DNA of 64,000 nucleotides from Streptomyces sp. Alt3 (GCF_030719215.1 NZ_CP120983.1:3968001-4032000), one strand, 5' to 3'; positions 32,078 to 41,289 are shown, numbered from the stretch's first letter. A program made the numbers and translations. Notes: generated from the letters alone by a model not told the origin.

Positions 32078-32545
32078 ATGCTGCGCCGTATCGCCCTCAC
32101 CGCTGTCGCGTCCCTGGCCGCGCTGTCCGCCGCCGTGCCCGCCGCCACCGCCTCCCCTCTTGTCCCGCTGCCTCCTCTCCCCTTGCTCCAGGGGGACTGG
32201 CCGACGGAGCAGGACACGGAGACCCGGCTCACCGTGACGGTCTCGGAGTCCGGCAATCCGTCGGCCGACGGCGTCTTCGAGCTGGAGTGCGGCCCGGCGG
32301 GCGGCAGCCACCCCGCCGCCCAGCGCGCCTGCGATCTGCTGGACGAGGCCGCGGATGCGGGGGACAACCCGTTCGTGGCGACGGACCGCAACGCCATGTG
32401 CACCCAGCAGGCCGGCGGGCCCGCCGCCGCCCGGGTGCAGGGCACGTGGCAGGGCGAGAGCGTCGACGCGCGCTTCAGCCGGGCCAACGGCTGCGAGATC
32501 GCGCGCTGGAACAACCTCGTGCCGGTGCTGCCCTCCGCCCGGTAG
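32078..32545 (+). CDS. Secreted SSI-family (subtilisin inhibitor-like) protease inhibitor
   Basis: A 155-residue secreted protein. Signal peptide is about residues 1-25 (MLRRIALTAVASLAALSAAVPAATA, cleavage near ATA-SP). The mature domain shows the family pattern ELECGPAGGSHPAAQRACDLLDEA and, after it, ARVQGTWQGESVDARFSRANGCEIARWNNLVPVLP, which gives the two expected disulfides. The reactive loop reads NAMCTQQAGGP; by alignment the P1 residue would be Gln, unlike the usual Met, Lys or Arg. SSI proteins control extracellular subtilisin-like and trypsin-like proteases during growth of the mycelium. Confidence 0.9.
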   Translation: MLRRIALTAVASLAALSAAVPAATASPLVPLPPLPLLQGDWPTEQDTETRLTVTVSESGNPSADGVFELECGPAGGSHPAAQRACDLLDEAADAGDNPFVATDRNAMCTQQAGGPAAARVQGTWQGESVDARFSRANGCEIARWNNLVPVLPSAR

Positions 32546-32889
32546 CCGGTTCGGCGGGGCGTGCGCCGGGACTTCGGCCGGGGCGGACGGCGCGCGCCGG
32601 GGCGCGCGCAGACCACCCCTGAGGGCCTCCGGCGCGCGTTCCAGGGGAGGTTCAGGTTGTCTCCCGTACGCCCCTCCGGACGCATCGGAGCACGTCAGAA
32701 GGGGCGCTCGCGGTCACCACACAGGCCACCGGCATACACCGTGTGCACAGAACCTTGGTGAGAGCTCCCCCTCATCCGCCGCCCGTCGTGCGCTCCTGCC
32801 TTTAGACTCCTCCAGTGACAGCCTGAGGCCCGAGGGGCAGGATGGGGCCCGCTGTCGGCAAGGTGCGGTATTCAGGGAGGAAGCGTCTC
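32546..32889. other. Intergenic region upstream of the PAS protein
   Basis: No supported gene. It is GC-rich, with several self-complementary GCGCGC blocks near 32590-32610. A ribosome binding site (GGGAGGAAG, 32875-32883) lies just before the next gene's GTG. TTTAGACTCC near 32800 could be a weak -10 element. Confidence 0.4.
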
Positions 32890-35800
32890 GTGAGCAGCAG
32901 GCCATCCCGAGGCGCTGCTCGCCTCGCAGCCATACTCGATGCCCTCCCGGACGGGCTCCTGCTCGTCAACTGCAACGGCACGGTCGTCAACGCCAACACC
33001 ATCGCCCTCGAGATGTTCGAGACCCCGGGCACCGCGCTCGTGGGGCGCGGACTGCTCGATCTGCTTCCGGAGTTCGACTCCAGGCTGATCCCGGGGTCGA
33101 TGCGGAGGCCGGAGTCCGCGGACGAGCAGGGCAGGACCAAGCCCACGCGTATGACCGCGCGCCGGACCGACGGCACCGAGTACCCCGTCGAGGTCACCAG
33201 CGCCTCCCTGGACAGCGGCCAGGCCGGCTACAACGACATCCACTCCAGCTACACCGGTGACGAGCTGCTCATGCTCGTCGTCCGGGATCTCTCCGGGACC
33301 GTCGACACCGAGGCTGAGCTGGCCCGTTCGCAGCGCCAGACGGAAATGATCCTGCGGGCCGCCTCCGAAGGCGTCGTCGGTACGGACACGGACGGCCGGG
33401 TCGTCCTTGTCAACCCCGCCGCCGCCCAGATCCTCGGCTTCCGGGCCAGTGACCTCGGCGGCCAGGAACTCCACCCGCTGATCCTCCACTCGCGCGCGGA
33501 GGGCGGCCCGTTCCCGTACGAGGAGTCGCCGCTCGCCGACACCCTCAGGTCCGGCCGCAAGCACCGGGTGCGCGGCCAGGTCCTCTGGTCCAAGAGCGGT
33601 GCCCAGGTACCGGTGGACCTGACGACCGCCCCGGTGCGGGACGGGGACCAGCTGGTCGGCGCCGTCATGACGTTCACCGACCGCAGGCCCTACGAGGAGC
33701 AGACCCAGCAGCACACCGACGAGGTCTCCGGTCTGACCGAACGGCACACGGCCGAGGTCACCGGTCTGACCGAACGGCACGAGGCCGAGATCGCCGAACT
33801 CACCGAGAAGCACCGCGCCCAGGTCGAGGCGCTCACCGAGCAGCACGCCGCCGAGATCGCCGACCGGACCGAGCGGTACGCCGCCGAGCTGGAGGAGCAG
33901 GCGGAGCGGCTCGCGGGCCTCGGCGACCGGCACACCCAGCTGACGGCCGTGCTGGGCGAGTCCCTGCGCGGGCCGCTGGAGGAGTTGCGGGGCGAACTCT
34001 CGGCCCTCGCCGCGGACCCGGCCGGCCAGCTCTGGCCCGAGGCCAACCAGATCCTGCACCACCTCGCCGCCGGCTATGCGCGCATGACGACGCTCGTCGA
34101 CAACGTGTTGAGCTACCAACGGCTGGACACCGGCAGCGAGGAGCTCGTCAAGCAGCCGGTGCTGCTCGACGCCGTGGTGACCGCGGGCATCGACGGAGCG
34201 GTCGAGCTGATCGGCCCCGGACGCGCCCAGTTCGCGGTCCACGCGCCAGCGATCGAGGCCGAGGTCGACGCGGGCCGGCTGATCACGGCCCTCGCTCACC
34301 TCGTCGCCGACGTGGCCGGTGTCGACTCGACCGGCAAGGCCCGGCAGGTGCCGGGCGGCGGCTATGTCGACTCCACGGTCGTGGTGGCCGCGGCACAGCG
34401 CGGTGAGGTCGTGCGCATCGAGGTGCGCGGGCCGTTCGCCGGGGGCGACCCGGTGCACGTGCCGATCGTGCGCGGGATCGTCCGCGCGCACGGCGGTGTG
34501 CTCCAGACCCACGAGATGCCGGGGATGAGCGGCAGCGCATACGTCCTGGAGGTGCCGCTCGGAACCGGTGCCGGGACCATCGCGCCCGAGCCGCTCCCGG
34601 CGCCCGAGGAGACCGCAGTACCCGAGCCCGCCCCCCAGCCCCCCACGCAGGGCGGCCGGCGTCGTGCGCGCAGGGCGTCGACGGACGCGTTCCTGGACGG
34701 CCCCGTCGACGAAGGAGCGGCGGCTCCGGAGTCCGGTGACACGGCGGCCGCGGAGCCGACCGGCCGGCGGAGGGCTCGCCGTGGATCCGCGGACCCGCAG
34801 GAGCAGCAGGAACAGGACCTGACCGCGCATCGGCCGAGCGAGGGTTCCGGTCGCAGGCGCGGCCGGCCCAGCCCTGCCGAGACGGGTGCGGAGTCCCCCG
34901 CCGAGCAGCCCCGGCAGGCGCTGGCTCTCCCCGCCGCTTCCTCCTCCCCTTCCGAGGGGTCCGTGGTCACGGCGGCCGAAGGCGCGCAGGGCGGTGGCGG
35001 CCGGCCGCAGCTCGGGCCGACGGTGCCGCCCCAGGGCGTGCCGCAGAGCCCCTCCGGCCGGTCCGGACGCCAGGGCGGCGCCCAGCCCGCGCTGCCCGCC
35101 CTCGCCTCGCGCGAGGCCCCGGGGCAGGAGCAGCCTCGGCCGGGTCAGCCTCAGCCGGAGCCGCAGGGACAGCAGCCCGGGGGGCGCCGGGCCCGCCGGG
35201 CTCTCGCCGCCGCGCAGGAACGCGCCGCTGCCGCGGAGCCCTCGGGACCTCGTACCGCGTTCGCGCTGCCGCCCGCGGCGGCGGACCGGATTCCGCCGCC
35301 GGCTCCTGGCTCTCCCGTCGTGGCACCGCCGTCCGTCGTCGCCCCCGCCTCGCCCGTCCCGCAGCCGGTACCCGCACCGTCGGCACCCCTGCCGACCCCC
35401 TCGGACGCCCAGCAGGTCCCGGCCGCCGACAGCCCGATGCCCGAGCGCCATGACGCCGTGCGGACCGCACCGGACGCGGACCACACCCCGCCCCAGCCGC
35501 ACCCCTCGCCGTCCGGCCGCCGGAGGGCGCGGCCCGTGGAGGCGCCGGAGCAGCAGTCCCGGCCGGGTCATCCCGTTCCCGGGCAGCCGCTGCCCGCCGT
35601 CCCCCCGCAGCCCGACTGGTCGCAGGACGTCGCGCCGGGACCGGCCGCACCGGCTCACGTGAACGCCGTGGACCCGGCCGGTGACGGGTCCCGGGCGGTT
35701 GCCGGCAGCACCGCGCACACCACGGGCAGCATCGCCGCTCCCGCGGGCCCCGTGCCCGCGCCGGAACCCTCGTCCGCCCCTGAGCCGCATCCGGCCGACA

Positions 35801-36999
35801 GCGACGCACCCGCACCCGTTCAGGACGCGCGACGCCAGCCGCTGCCTGCCGAGGAACCGATGCCCGCGTCCGCGGATTCGACCCAGGGCCGTGCGTTCAG
35901 CGTCCGGACGCTGGGGCAGGGCGTGCCCTTCGCCCAGCACCTCGCGCATCAGCAGAACCAGACGCTCGGCGGTGCCGGACGGCGCCGTAAGCTCGCCGCT
36001 CCGCCCGAGGCCGAACCGCAGGCCCCGCCCGCCATGGCCCCCGTACCACCGCAGCCCGCGCCGGCGCCTGTGCCGCCGCAGCCCGTCGTCGCGCAGGGAG
36101 GCACCGTGCAGGGTGCCGGCACCGGACGCCTCATGTCCGCGCCCGCCTCCGAGGGGCGCTCGTACGCGATAGGGGCCCCCGACGAGGGTGCCGAGGGACC
36201 GGAGCCGCTCGACGGCCCCGGTGGCGCCGTCGAGGTGGCGAACCGCCCGCAGCCGCAGCCCGTCGACGACGAACTGCCCCCGGAGCCGCTGGACAACCCG
36301 CGCCGGCTGCTCGTCTGGCCCGCCCCGGACGTCTCCACGCAGCAGGCACTCAGCGACCGCGGCTACCGCCCGGTGATCGTGCACTCCCGGGAGGAGGTCG
36401 ACGCCCAGATCGCGGCGTTCCCGGCTGCCCTGTTCGTCGACCCGCTGACCGGTCCGATCACCCGTACCGCACTGCAGTCGCTGCGTCAGGCGGCCGTGGC
36501 GGCGGAGGTCCCGGTGCTGGTGACTGCCGGTCTGGGGCAGGCGACCAGGGAAGCGGCGTACGGCGCCGACCCGGCCGTGCTGCTCAAGGCGCTCGCCCCG
36601 CGCGACAGCGACCAGCACCCGCCGAGGGTTTTGGTCATCGAGGAGCACGAGGAGATCGCGCTGGCGCTCACGGAGACGCTGGAGCGCCGCGGCATGCAGG
36701 TCGCCCGGGCGTCGGGCGACAGCGAGGCGGTCGATCTCGCCACCCGGATGCGGCCGAACCTGGTGGTGATGGACCTGATGCAGGTACGCCGCCGGCGTGC
36801 CGGGATCATCGACTGGCTCCGCGCGAACGGCGCCCTGAACCACACGCCGCTGGTCGTCTACACCTCCGCCGGCATGGAGGAGGGGGACCTGCCGAGGCTC
36901 GCCTCCGGTGAGACGGTGCTCTTCCTCGCCGAGCGCTCCACGAGCGACGAGGTACAGGCACGGATCGTGGACCTGCTGGCGAAGATAGGGACGAACTGA
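32890..36999 (+). CDS. Large PAS-PAS-coiled coil-pseudokinase-receiver protein
   Basis: A 1369-residue protein, start GTG 32890 with GGGAGGAAG 6 nt upstream (the frame opens at ATG 32842). PAS domains lie at about 10-140 and 150-275. A heptad coiled coil of seven LTERH/LTEKH-type repeats spans about 275-360. A histidine-kinase-like region covers about 365-550. At the expected HELRTPL site the sequence reads LGESLRGPL, so the phospho-accepting His is missing, and the N and G boxes are absent. A roughly 500-residue Pro/Ala-rich linker with RRARR clusters follows. The C-terminal receiver (about 1240-1369) keeps the central Asp (VVMDLM), but the Lys is replaced (LAERS). Probably a signalling scaffold. 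Confidence 0.85.
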   Translation: MSSRPSRGAARLAAILDALPDGLLLVNCNGTVVNANTIALEMFETPGTALVGRGLLDLLPEFDSRLIPGSMRRPESADEQGRTKPTRMTARRTDGTEYPVEVTSASLDSGQAGYNDIHSSYTGDELLMLVVRDLSGTVDTEAELARSQRQTEMILRAASEGVVGTDTDGRVVLVNPAAAQILGFRASDLGGQELHPLILHSRAEGGPFPYEESPLADTLRSGRKHRVRGQVLWSKSGAQVPVDLTTAPVRDGDQLVGAVMTFTDRRPYEEQTQQHTDEVSGLTERHTAEVTGLTERHEAEIAELTEKHRAQVEALTEQHAAEIADRTERYAAELEEQAERLAGLGDRHTQLTAVLGESLRGPLEELRGELSALAADPAGQLWPEANQILHHLAAGYARMTTLVDNVLSYQRLDTGSEELVKQPVLLDAVVTAGIDGAVELIGPGRAQFAVHAPAIEAEVDAGRLITALAHLVADVAGVDSTGKARQVPGGGYVDSTVVVAAAQRGEVVRIEVRGPFAGGDPVHVPIVRGIVRAHGGVLQTHEMPGMSGSAYVLEVPLGTGAGTIAPEPLPAPEETAVPEPAPQPPTQGGRRRARRASTDAFLDGPVDEGAAAPESGDTAAAEPTGRRRARRGSADPQEQQEQDLTAHRPSEGSGRRRGRPSPAETGAESPAEQPRQALALPAASSSPSEGSVVTAAEGAQGGGGRPQLGPTVPPQGVPQSPSGRSGRQGGAQPALPALASREAPGQEQPRPGQPQPEPQGQQPGGRRARRALAAAQERAAAAEPSGPRTAFALPPAAADRIPPPAPGSPVVAPPSVVAPASPVPQPVPAPSAPLPTPSDAQQVPAADSPMPERHDAVRTAPDADHTPPQPHPSPSGRRRARPVEAPEQQSRPGHPVPGQPLPAVPPQPDWSQDVAPGPAAPAHVNAVDPAGDGSRAVAGSTAHTTGSIAAPAGPVPAPEPSSAPEPHPADSDAPAPVQDARRQPLPAEEPMPASADSTQGRAFSVRTLGQGVPFAQHLAHQQNQTLGGAGRRRKLAAPPEAEPQAPPAMAPVPPQPAPAPVPPQPVVAQGGTVQGAGTGRLMSAPASEGRSYAIGAPDEGAEGPEPLDGPGGAVEVANRPQPQPVDDELPPEPLDNPRRLLVWPAPDVSTQQALSDRGYRPVIVHSREEVDAQIAAFPAALFVDPLTGPITRTALQSLRQAAVAAEVPVLVTAGLGQATREAAYGADPAVLLKALAPRDSDQHPPRVLVIEEHEEIALALTETLERRGMQVARASGDSEAVDLATRMRPNLVVMDLMQVRRRRAGIIDWLRANGALNHTPLVVYTSAGMEEGDLPRLASGETVLFLAERSTSDEVQARIVDLLAKIGTN

Positions 37000-37108
37000 C
37001 GCCGGGCGTCCTCGGACGCACACGGCAGGGACGGCACGGGTCACGGCTGCCGACCGGCCCGCAGCAGCTCCTGCGGCGCGGCGCACACGGCCTCCTGCGG
37101 CACGGCGC

Positions 37109-37154
37109 GCACGACGAGGGCGGTACGGGAAGATCCGTACCGCCCTCGTCGTGC
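37109..37154. terminator. Perfect 20-bp bidirectional terminator
   Basis: 37109-37128 and 37135-37154 are exactly complementary with a GAAGAT loop, between the convergent ends of the PAS protein and the acyl-CoA synthetase genes. Confidence 0.85.
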
Positions 37155-37176
37155 GTCGTGGCGCCGGGCCGCCGGC

Positions 37177-38823
37177 TCAGAGCTGGGTGATGTCCAGCTC
37201 TCCGTCGGCGTACTGCCTGCGGATCACCTTCTTGTCGAACTTGCCGACGCTCGTCTTCGGCACCGCCGGGATGACCGTCCAGCGCTCGGGCAGCTGCCAC
37301 TTGGCGACGGACTGGGCGAGGAAGGTCCTGAGCGCCGCGTAGTCGGCGGTGGCGCCCTCCTTGAGGACGACCGTCGCGAGGGGGCGCTCGCCCCACTTCT
37401 CGTCGGGCACCGCGACGACCGCGGCCTCGGCCACGTCCGGGTGGGCCATGAGCGCGTTCTCCAGGTCGACGCTGGAGATCCACTCGCCACCGGACTTGAT
37501 GACGTCCTTGGCCCGGTCGGTGAGTGTGAGGTACCCGTCCGTGCTGATCACGCCGACGTCGCCGGTCTTGAGCCAGCCGTCCTCGCTGAACTTGTCCTCG
37601 GGCCGCAGGTCCTCGCCGTCCGCACCGCCGTAGTACGCGCCGGCGATCCAGGCGCCCCGCACCTCCAGCTCGCCCGCGGACTCGCCGTCCCACGGCAGGT
37701 GTTCGCCCCCGGGGCCGACCAGACGCGCCTCCACACCGGCCGGGAACCGGCCCTGGGTGATGCGGTAGGGCCACTCCTGCTCGTCGGTGAGTCCTGCGGG
37801 CGGGTTGGACATGGTGCCGAGCGGCGACGTCTCCGTCATGCCCCAGGCGTGGCAGAGGCGCACGCCGAGCTTGTCGTACGCCTCCATCAGGGAAGGCGGA
37901 CAGGCGGCGCCGCCGATGGTGACGCTGGCCATGGAGGAGAGATCACGCGGCTTGGCGGTGACCTCGGCGAGCAGTCCCTGCCAGATGGTGGGGACGGCCG
38001 CGGCGTGCGTCGGCCGCTCCCGCTCGATCATCTCGGCGAGCGGGGCCGGCTGCAGGAAACGGTCGGGCATCAGCATGTTGACGCCGGTCATGAACGTGGC
38101 GTGCGGCAGCCCCCACGCGTTCACATGGAACTGGGGCACGACGACCAGCGTCGTGTCCTTGTCCGTCAGCCCCATCGACTCGGCCATGTTGACCTGCATG
38201 GAGTGCAGGTAGATGGAACGGTGGGAGTAGACCACACCCTTGGGGTCGCCCGTGGTCCCGGAGGTGTAGCACATGGCCGCCGCCCGGCGTTCGTCCAGCT
38301 CGGGCCAGGCGTAGGAGGTTGGGCGGCCGGCGATCAGCTCCTCGTACTCGTGCACCGTGGGCGCGAGGCCGTCGAGTACGGAGCGGTCGCCGGGACCGGA
38401 CACGACCACGTGTTCGACGGAGGGCAGGTGGGGGAGCAGCGGTGCGAGCAGCGGCAGCAGCGAACCGTTGGCAAGGACGACCTTGTCGTCGGCGTGGTTG
38501 ACGATCCAGACCAGCTGCTCGGCGGGAAGCCGCAGGTTGAGGGTGTGCAGCACGGCGCCCATCGAGGGGATCGCCAGATACGCCTCGACGTGCTCGGCGT
38601 TGTTCCACATGAGGGTCGCGACTCGCTGGTCGCCGTCGACGCCCAGCTCGTCCCGCAGGGCGTGCGCGAGTTGTGAGGCGCGGGCGCCGATGTCGGCGAA
38701 ACTGCGCCGGTGCGGCTCCGGCTCGCCGGTCCAGGTCGTCACCTGCGACTTCCCGTGGATGGTCATCCCATGGGTCAGGATGCGGGTCACAGTCAGCGGT
38801 ACGTCCTGCATGGTGCTCAGCAC
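37177..38823 (-). CDS. Long-chain fatty acid-CoA ligase (class I adenylate-forming)
   Basis: A 548-residue acyl-activating enzyme. The ATP-binding P-loop is MCYTSGTTGDPKGVVYSHRS. The adenylate/hinge motifs are CHAWGMTETSPLG, GWLKTGDVGVISTDGYLTLTDRAKDVIKSGGEWIS, and the catalytic Lys near the end is PKTSVGKFDKKVIRR. It activates fatty acids (probably medium/long chain) to acyl-CoA through an acyl-AMP intermediate in the cytoplasm. Start GTG 38823 is preceded by GGGAGGA (5 nt), giving MLSTMQDVPLTV; longer frames upstream do not fit. Confidence 0.93.
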   Translation of the reverse strand: MLSTMQDVPLTVTRILTHGMTIHGKSQVTTWTGEPEPHRRSFADIGARASQLAHALRDELGVDGDQRVATLMWNNAEHVEAYLAIPSMGAVLHTLNLRLPAEQLVWIVNHADDKVVLANGSLLPLLAPLLPHLPSVEHVVVSGPGDRSVLDGLAPTVHEYEELIAGRPTSYAWPELDERRAAAMCYTSGTTGDPKGVVYSHRSIYLHSMQVNMAESMGLTDKDTTLVVVPQFHVNAWGLPHATFMTGVNMLMPDRFLQPAPLAEMIERERPTHAAAVPTIWQGLLAEVTAKPRDLSSMASVTIGGAACPPSLMEAYDKLGVRLCHAWGMTETSPLGTMSNPPAGLTDEQEWPYRITQGRFPAGVEARLVGPGGEHLPWDGESAGELEVRGAWIAGAYYGGADGEDLRPEDKFSEDGWLKTGDVGVISTDGYLTLTDRAKDVIKSGGEWISSVDLENALMAHPDVAEAAVVAVPDEKWGERPLATVVLKEGATADYAALRTFLAQSVAKWQLPERWTVIPAVPKTSVGKFDKKVIRRQYADGELDITQL

Positions 38824-38946
38824 GGCGTCCTCCCGGTGGGCGCTACGCGGCGGTAAGAGTGCGCTGATTCTGCTCACATACCAAGCGGTATGTCACTACT
38901 TCCGGGAGTACGAATCGATGTCGTCCGGTGCCGACCGACAGAAAGG

Positions 38947-38961
38947 GGCCCGAAACGGGCC
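38947..38961 (-). terminator. Short hairpin after the SigE-family gene
   Basis: GGCCCG-AAA-CGGGCC at 38947-38961, 51 nt past the stop codon. The stem is only 6 bp, so this is a weak candidate. Confidence 0.4.
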
Positions 38962-39011
38962 GCGTGGAAGACGTCGCGTCCGGATGCGGGAAGGGTCACG
39001 AACGGCCCCGC

Positions 39012-39566
39012 TCACCGGACCGGGCTGAGCTCCGGATCGTCGCGGAGCTTGCCGAGTGCCCGGGACACGGCGCTCTTGACCGTACCGACGGACACGCCCA
39101 GCACCTCGGCCGTCTGCGCCTCGCTGAGGTCCTCGTAGTACCTCAGGACGACCATGGCCCGCTGCCGGTCCGGGAGCTTGAGCACGGCGCGCCACATCGC
39201 GTCGTGCAGGGACTGCTGCTCGGCCGGGTCGGGGGCGGGCGCGGCTTCCTTCTCGGGCAGTTCCTCGCAGGCGAACTCGTCGACCTTGCGCTTGCGCCAC
39301 TGCGAGGTCCGGGTGTTCACCAGAGCGCGTCTGACGTACCCGTCCAGCGCCCGGTGGTCCTCGATCCGCTCCCAGGCGACGTACGTCTTGGTCAGGGCGG
39401 TCTGCAGCAGGTCCTCGGCGTCGCTCGGGTTCGCGGTGAGGGAACGCGCGGTGCGCAGCAGCACGGGGCCTCTGGCGCTCACGTACGACGAGAACGACGG
39501 GTAGCGGCGGTGTCCGGCGGAGGCAGCGGCCGCCCTGGAGGCGCCGGTGCAGACTGGCGTGGTCAT
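39012..39566 (-). CDS. SigE-family ECF sigma factor
   Basis: A 184-residue extracytoplasmic function sigma factor of the actinobacterial SigE family. Region 2 (FSSYVSARGPVLLRTARSLTANPSDAEDLLQTALTKTYVAWERI) and region 4 (KLPDRQRAMVVLRYYEDLSEAQTAEVLGVSVGTVKSAVSRALGKLRDD) are clear. No anti-sigma gene is next to it, and its N-terminus is short. The upstream sequence (39610-39720) contains two small inverted repeats, CCACCT-AGGTGG and ACCCT-AGGGT. ATG start. Regulon unknown. Confidence 0.9.
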   Translation of the reverse strand: MTTPVCTGASRAAAASAGHRRYPSFSSYVSARGPVLLRTARSLTANPSDAEDLLQTALTKTYVAWERIEDHRALDGYVRRALVNTRTSQWRKRKVDEFACEELPEKEAAPAPDPAEQQSLHDAMWRAVLKLPDRQRAMVVLRYYEDLSEAQTAEVLGVSVGTVKSAVSRALGKLRDDPELSPVR

Positions 39567-39737
39567 ATCTCCACGCTAGGAGCGGGCGCGGACGAGGGGA
39601 TCGGTCCCAGGTCCCGAAGCCACGTCCGCCTCAGGTTGTAGGGGTCGGGCGGGCCCCACCTCCTGAAGGTGGAGGGGCGGTCCACCCTCCTCAGGGTCCT
39701 CACCCCGGGGCCGGCGCTCCCTCCGCCCGTGCGGGCA

Positions 39738-39774
39738 GCCCGTGCGGCAGCGGCGGCTACGCCGCCGCACGGGC
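39738..39774 (-). terminator. Terminator of the small secreted protein gene
   Basis: GCCCGTGCGGC (39738-39748) pairs with GCCGCACGGGC (39764-39774), with further pairing in the loop, 7 nt after the stop codon. Confidence 0.65.
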
Positions 39775-39780
39775 CCCCGA

Positions 39781-40104
39781 TCAGTTCACCCAGAGCGGCG
39801 TGAAGATCACATACACGTTGTAGGTGGACTGATCGATGTAGGCGAAGGGCGACTGGTTCACCTGGACGGTGTTGCTGTGGTTGGAAGCACCGGCGCCGAC
39901 GGCCTGCTGCTGCGATGTGGATGAATTGCCGGAGTTGTCCCCGCCGACGCCGCCGGACCCGATGGTCGCCACCCCCGCGTTCGATCCGTCGCTCGCGAAC
40001 GCGCCGTTGTCGGCTGCGGCGACACCCCCGAACAGGGCGGCCGCCAGAGGCAGAGCGGCGACGGCGGCGAGAGCGCGAGCGCGAGCGGTACGGATGCTTG
40101 CCAT
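39781..40104 (-). CDS. Small secreted Gly/Ser/Asn-rich protein
   Basis: A 107-residue protein with a signal peptide (MASIRTARARALAAVAALPLAAALFGGVAAA, cleavage about residue 31). The mature part is Gly/Ser/Asn-rich (IGSGGVGGDNSGNSSTSQQQAVGAG), then TVQVNQSPFAYIDQSTYNVYVIFTPLWVN. The hydrophobic, Tyr-rich end could be an amyloid or surface-active strand, but it does not match chaplins or rodlins. ATG start with GGAGG upstream. Family not recognised. Confidence 0.7.
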   Translation of the reverse strand: MASIRTARARALAAVAALPLAAALFGGVAAADNGAFASDGSNAGVATIGSGGVGGDNSGNSSTSQQQAVGAGASNHSNTVQVNQSPFAYIDQSTYNVYVIFTPLWVN

Positions 40105-40355
40105 GTCAATTCCTCCAGGTACCGAAAATGCGGCTTGATACAGCTGATTCCGAAGCAGTTGGCCGACCACCCCGGTACTGGTCACGACGTCGCGGGTGCA
40201 GAACTGCCCACCGCGTCCGACGCGAACCGCCCGCGCCACATGATTCCCCCGCACGCATGAGGGCCGGCCGGTAAACCTCCCGCGAGAGTGACTGTTCCGC
40301 CGCGGTCGGACCCACCCCTCTTCCCTTCTTCGAACGTGTGTACGAAAATGATCCC

Positions 40356-41249
40356 ATGGCCACCACCGACCGGCAGGCTGCCACCCTGGCCCTGGCCCAT
40401 GCGCTCTCCGCCGCCGAGCGCGGGCTCCCCGTCTTCCCGCTGTCCGCCACCAAGCTCCCCGCACTGCGCTCACCACACCGGGACGAGCACCCTCCTGTCC
40501 TCTGCCGGGGCGCCTGCGGACTCCCCGGCCACGGGGTCCACGACGCCACCACCGACCCGGCCGCCGTCCGCGCGCTCTTCGCCGCGGCACCCAGGGCCAC
40601 CGGGTACGGCATCGCCTGTGGACGGCAGCCGCACCGCCTGATCGGCATCGACCTCGACATCGACACCACGCACGGCAACGACTCCGTGGCCGCACTGCGA
40701 CAGCTGGCCCTCCAGCACCTGTTCACCATCCCGCCCACCGTCACCGTGCTCACTCCCAGCGGCGGGCGGCACCTCTGGCTGACGGGCCCGCCGGGGGCCT
40801 CAGTGCCCAACTCCGCGGGCCGGCTCGCCCCCGGTATCGACGTACGCGGGGCGGGCGGCTACCTCGTCGGCCCCGGCTCGGTCACCACCCACGGCCGGTA
40901 CCGGCTCGCCCCGGGCACGGCACACCTCGCGCCGGCCCCCTGCCCCCGGGGCCTCCTGCGCCTGCTCACAACGGCGCCGCGCCCCCGCCGCTCCACCGCC
41001 GGCCCGGCACCCTCCGGACGGCAGGCCCGGCAGGGGCAGGGCCTGGTCCAGTTCGTACGCGCCGCGCACGAGGGCCAGCGCAACACCCGCCTGTTCTGGG
41101 CGGCCTGCCGCGCGTACGAACACGGCTTCGGCGACGACCTCGCCGACGCCCTCACCGAGGCGGCGGTCGCCACCGGGCTCACCGAACCGGAGGCCCGCGC
41201 CACGATCGCCTCGGCCGCACGCCTGACCACCCGGCGCCCGAATCCCTGA
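40356..41249 (+). CDS. Bifunctional DNA primase/polymerase (prim-pol domain)
   Basis: A 297-residue protein of the prim-pol family. N-terminal signature ALAHALSAAERGLPVFPLSATKLPAL, then the catalytic region HRLIGIDLDIDTTHGNDS with the D-x-D metal pair (DLDID), then TPSGGRHLWLTGPPGASVPNSAGRLAPGIDVRGAGGYLVGPGS, both typical. Such domains prime and extend DNA on plasmids, phages and integrated elements, but chromosomal copies occur in Streptomyces. Start ATG 40356 (GTG 40338 is possible). Next to it, no helicase. A second, shorter prim-pol lies at 61811. Confidence 0.9.
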   Translation: MATTDRQAATLALAHALSAAERGLPVFPLSATKLPALRSPHRDEHPPVLCRGACGLPGHGVHDATTDPAAVRALFAAAPRATGYGIACGRQPHRLIGIDLDIDTTHGNDSVAALRQLALQHLFTIPPTVTVLTPSGGRHLWLTGPPGASVPNSAGRLAPGIDVRGAGGYLVGPGSVTTHGRYRLAPGTAHLAPAPCPRGLLRLLTTAPRPRRSTAGPAPSGRQARQGQGLVQFVRAAHEGQRNTRLFWAACRAYEHGFGDDLADALTEAAVATGLTEPEARATIASAARLTTRRPNP

Positions 41250-41256
41250 AGTGGGC

Positions 41257-41289
41257 GCTCCTCGTTGCCGGTTCCTGGCAACGAGGAGC
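41257..41289 (+). terminator. Terminator after the prim-pol gene
   Basis: A perfect 13-bp stem (41257-41269 with 41277-41289) with a 7-nt loop, 7 nt past the stop codon. Confidence 0.8.

Noticed and set aside
32890..36999. An active hybrid histidine kinase
   Set aside because: The phospho-acceptor His, N box and G boxes are missing, so it is described as a pseudokinase.
32872..37086. A 1404-codon open frame on the strand opposite the PAS protein gene
   Set aside because: It is the shadow of the GC-rich plus-strand gene. Codon third-position preference, the PAS motifs and the ribosome binding site all favour the plus strand.
39781..40104. A chaplin or rodlin
   Set aside because: It lacks the chaplin domain pattern (with its conserved GN-V-x-V-P-V and Cys pair) and rodlin features. 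Only general composition is similar.
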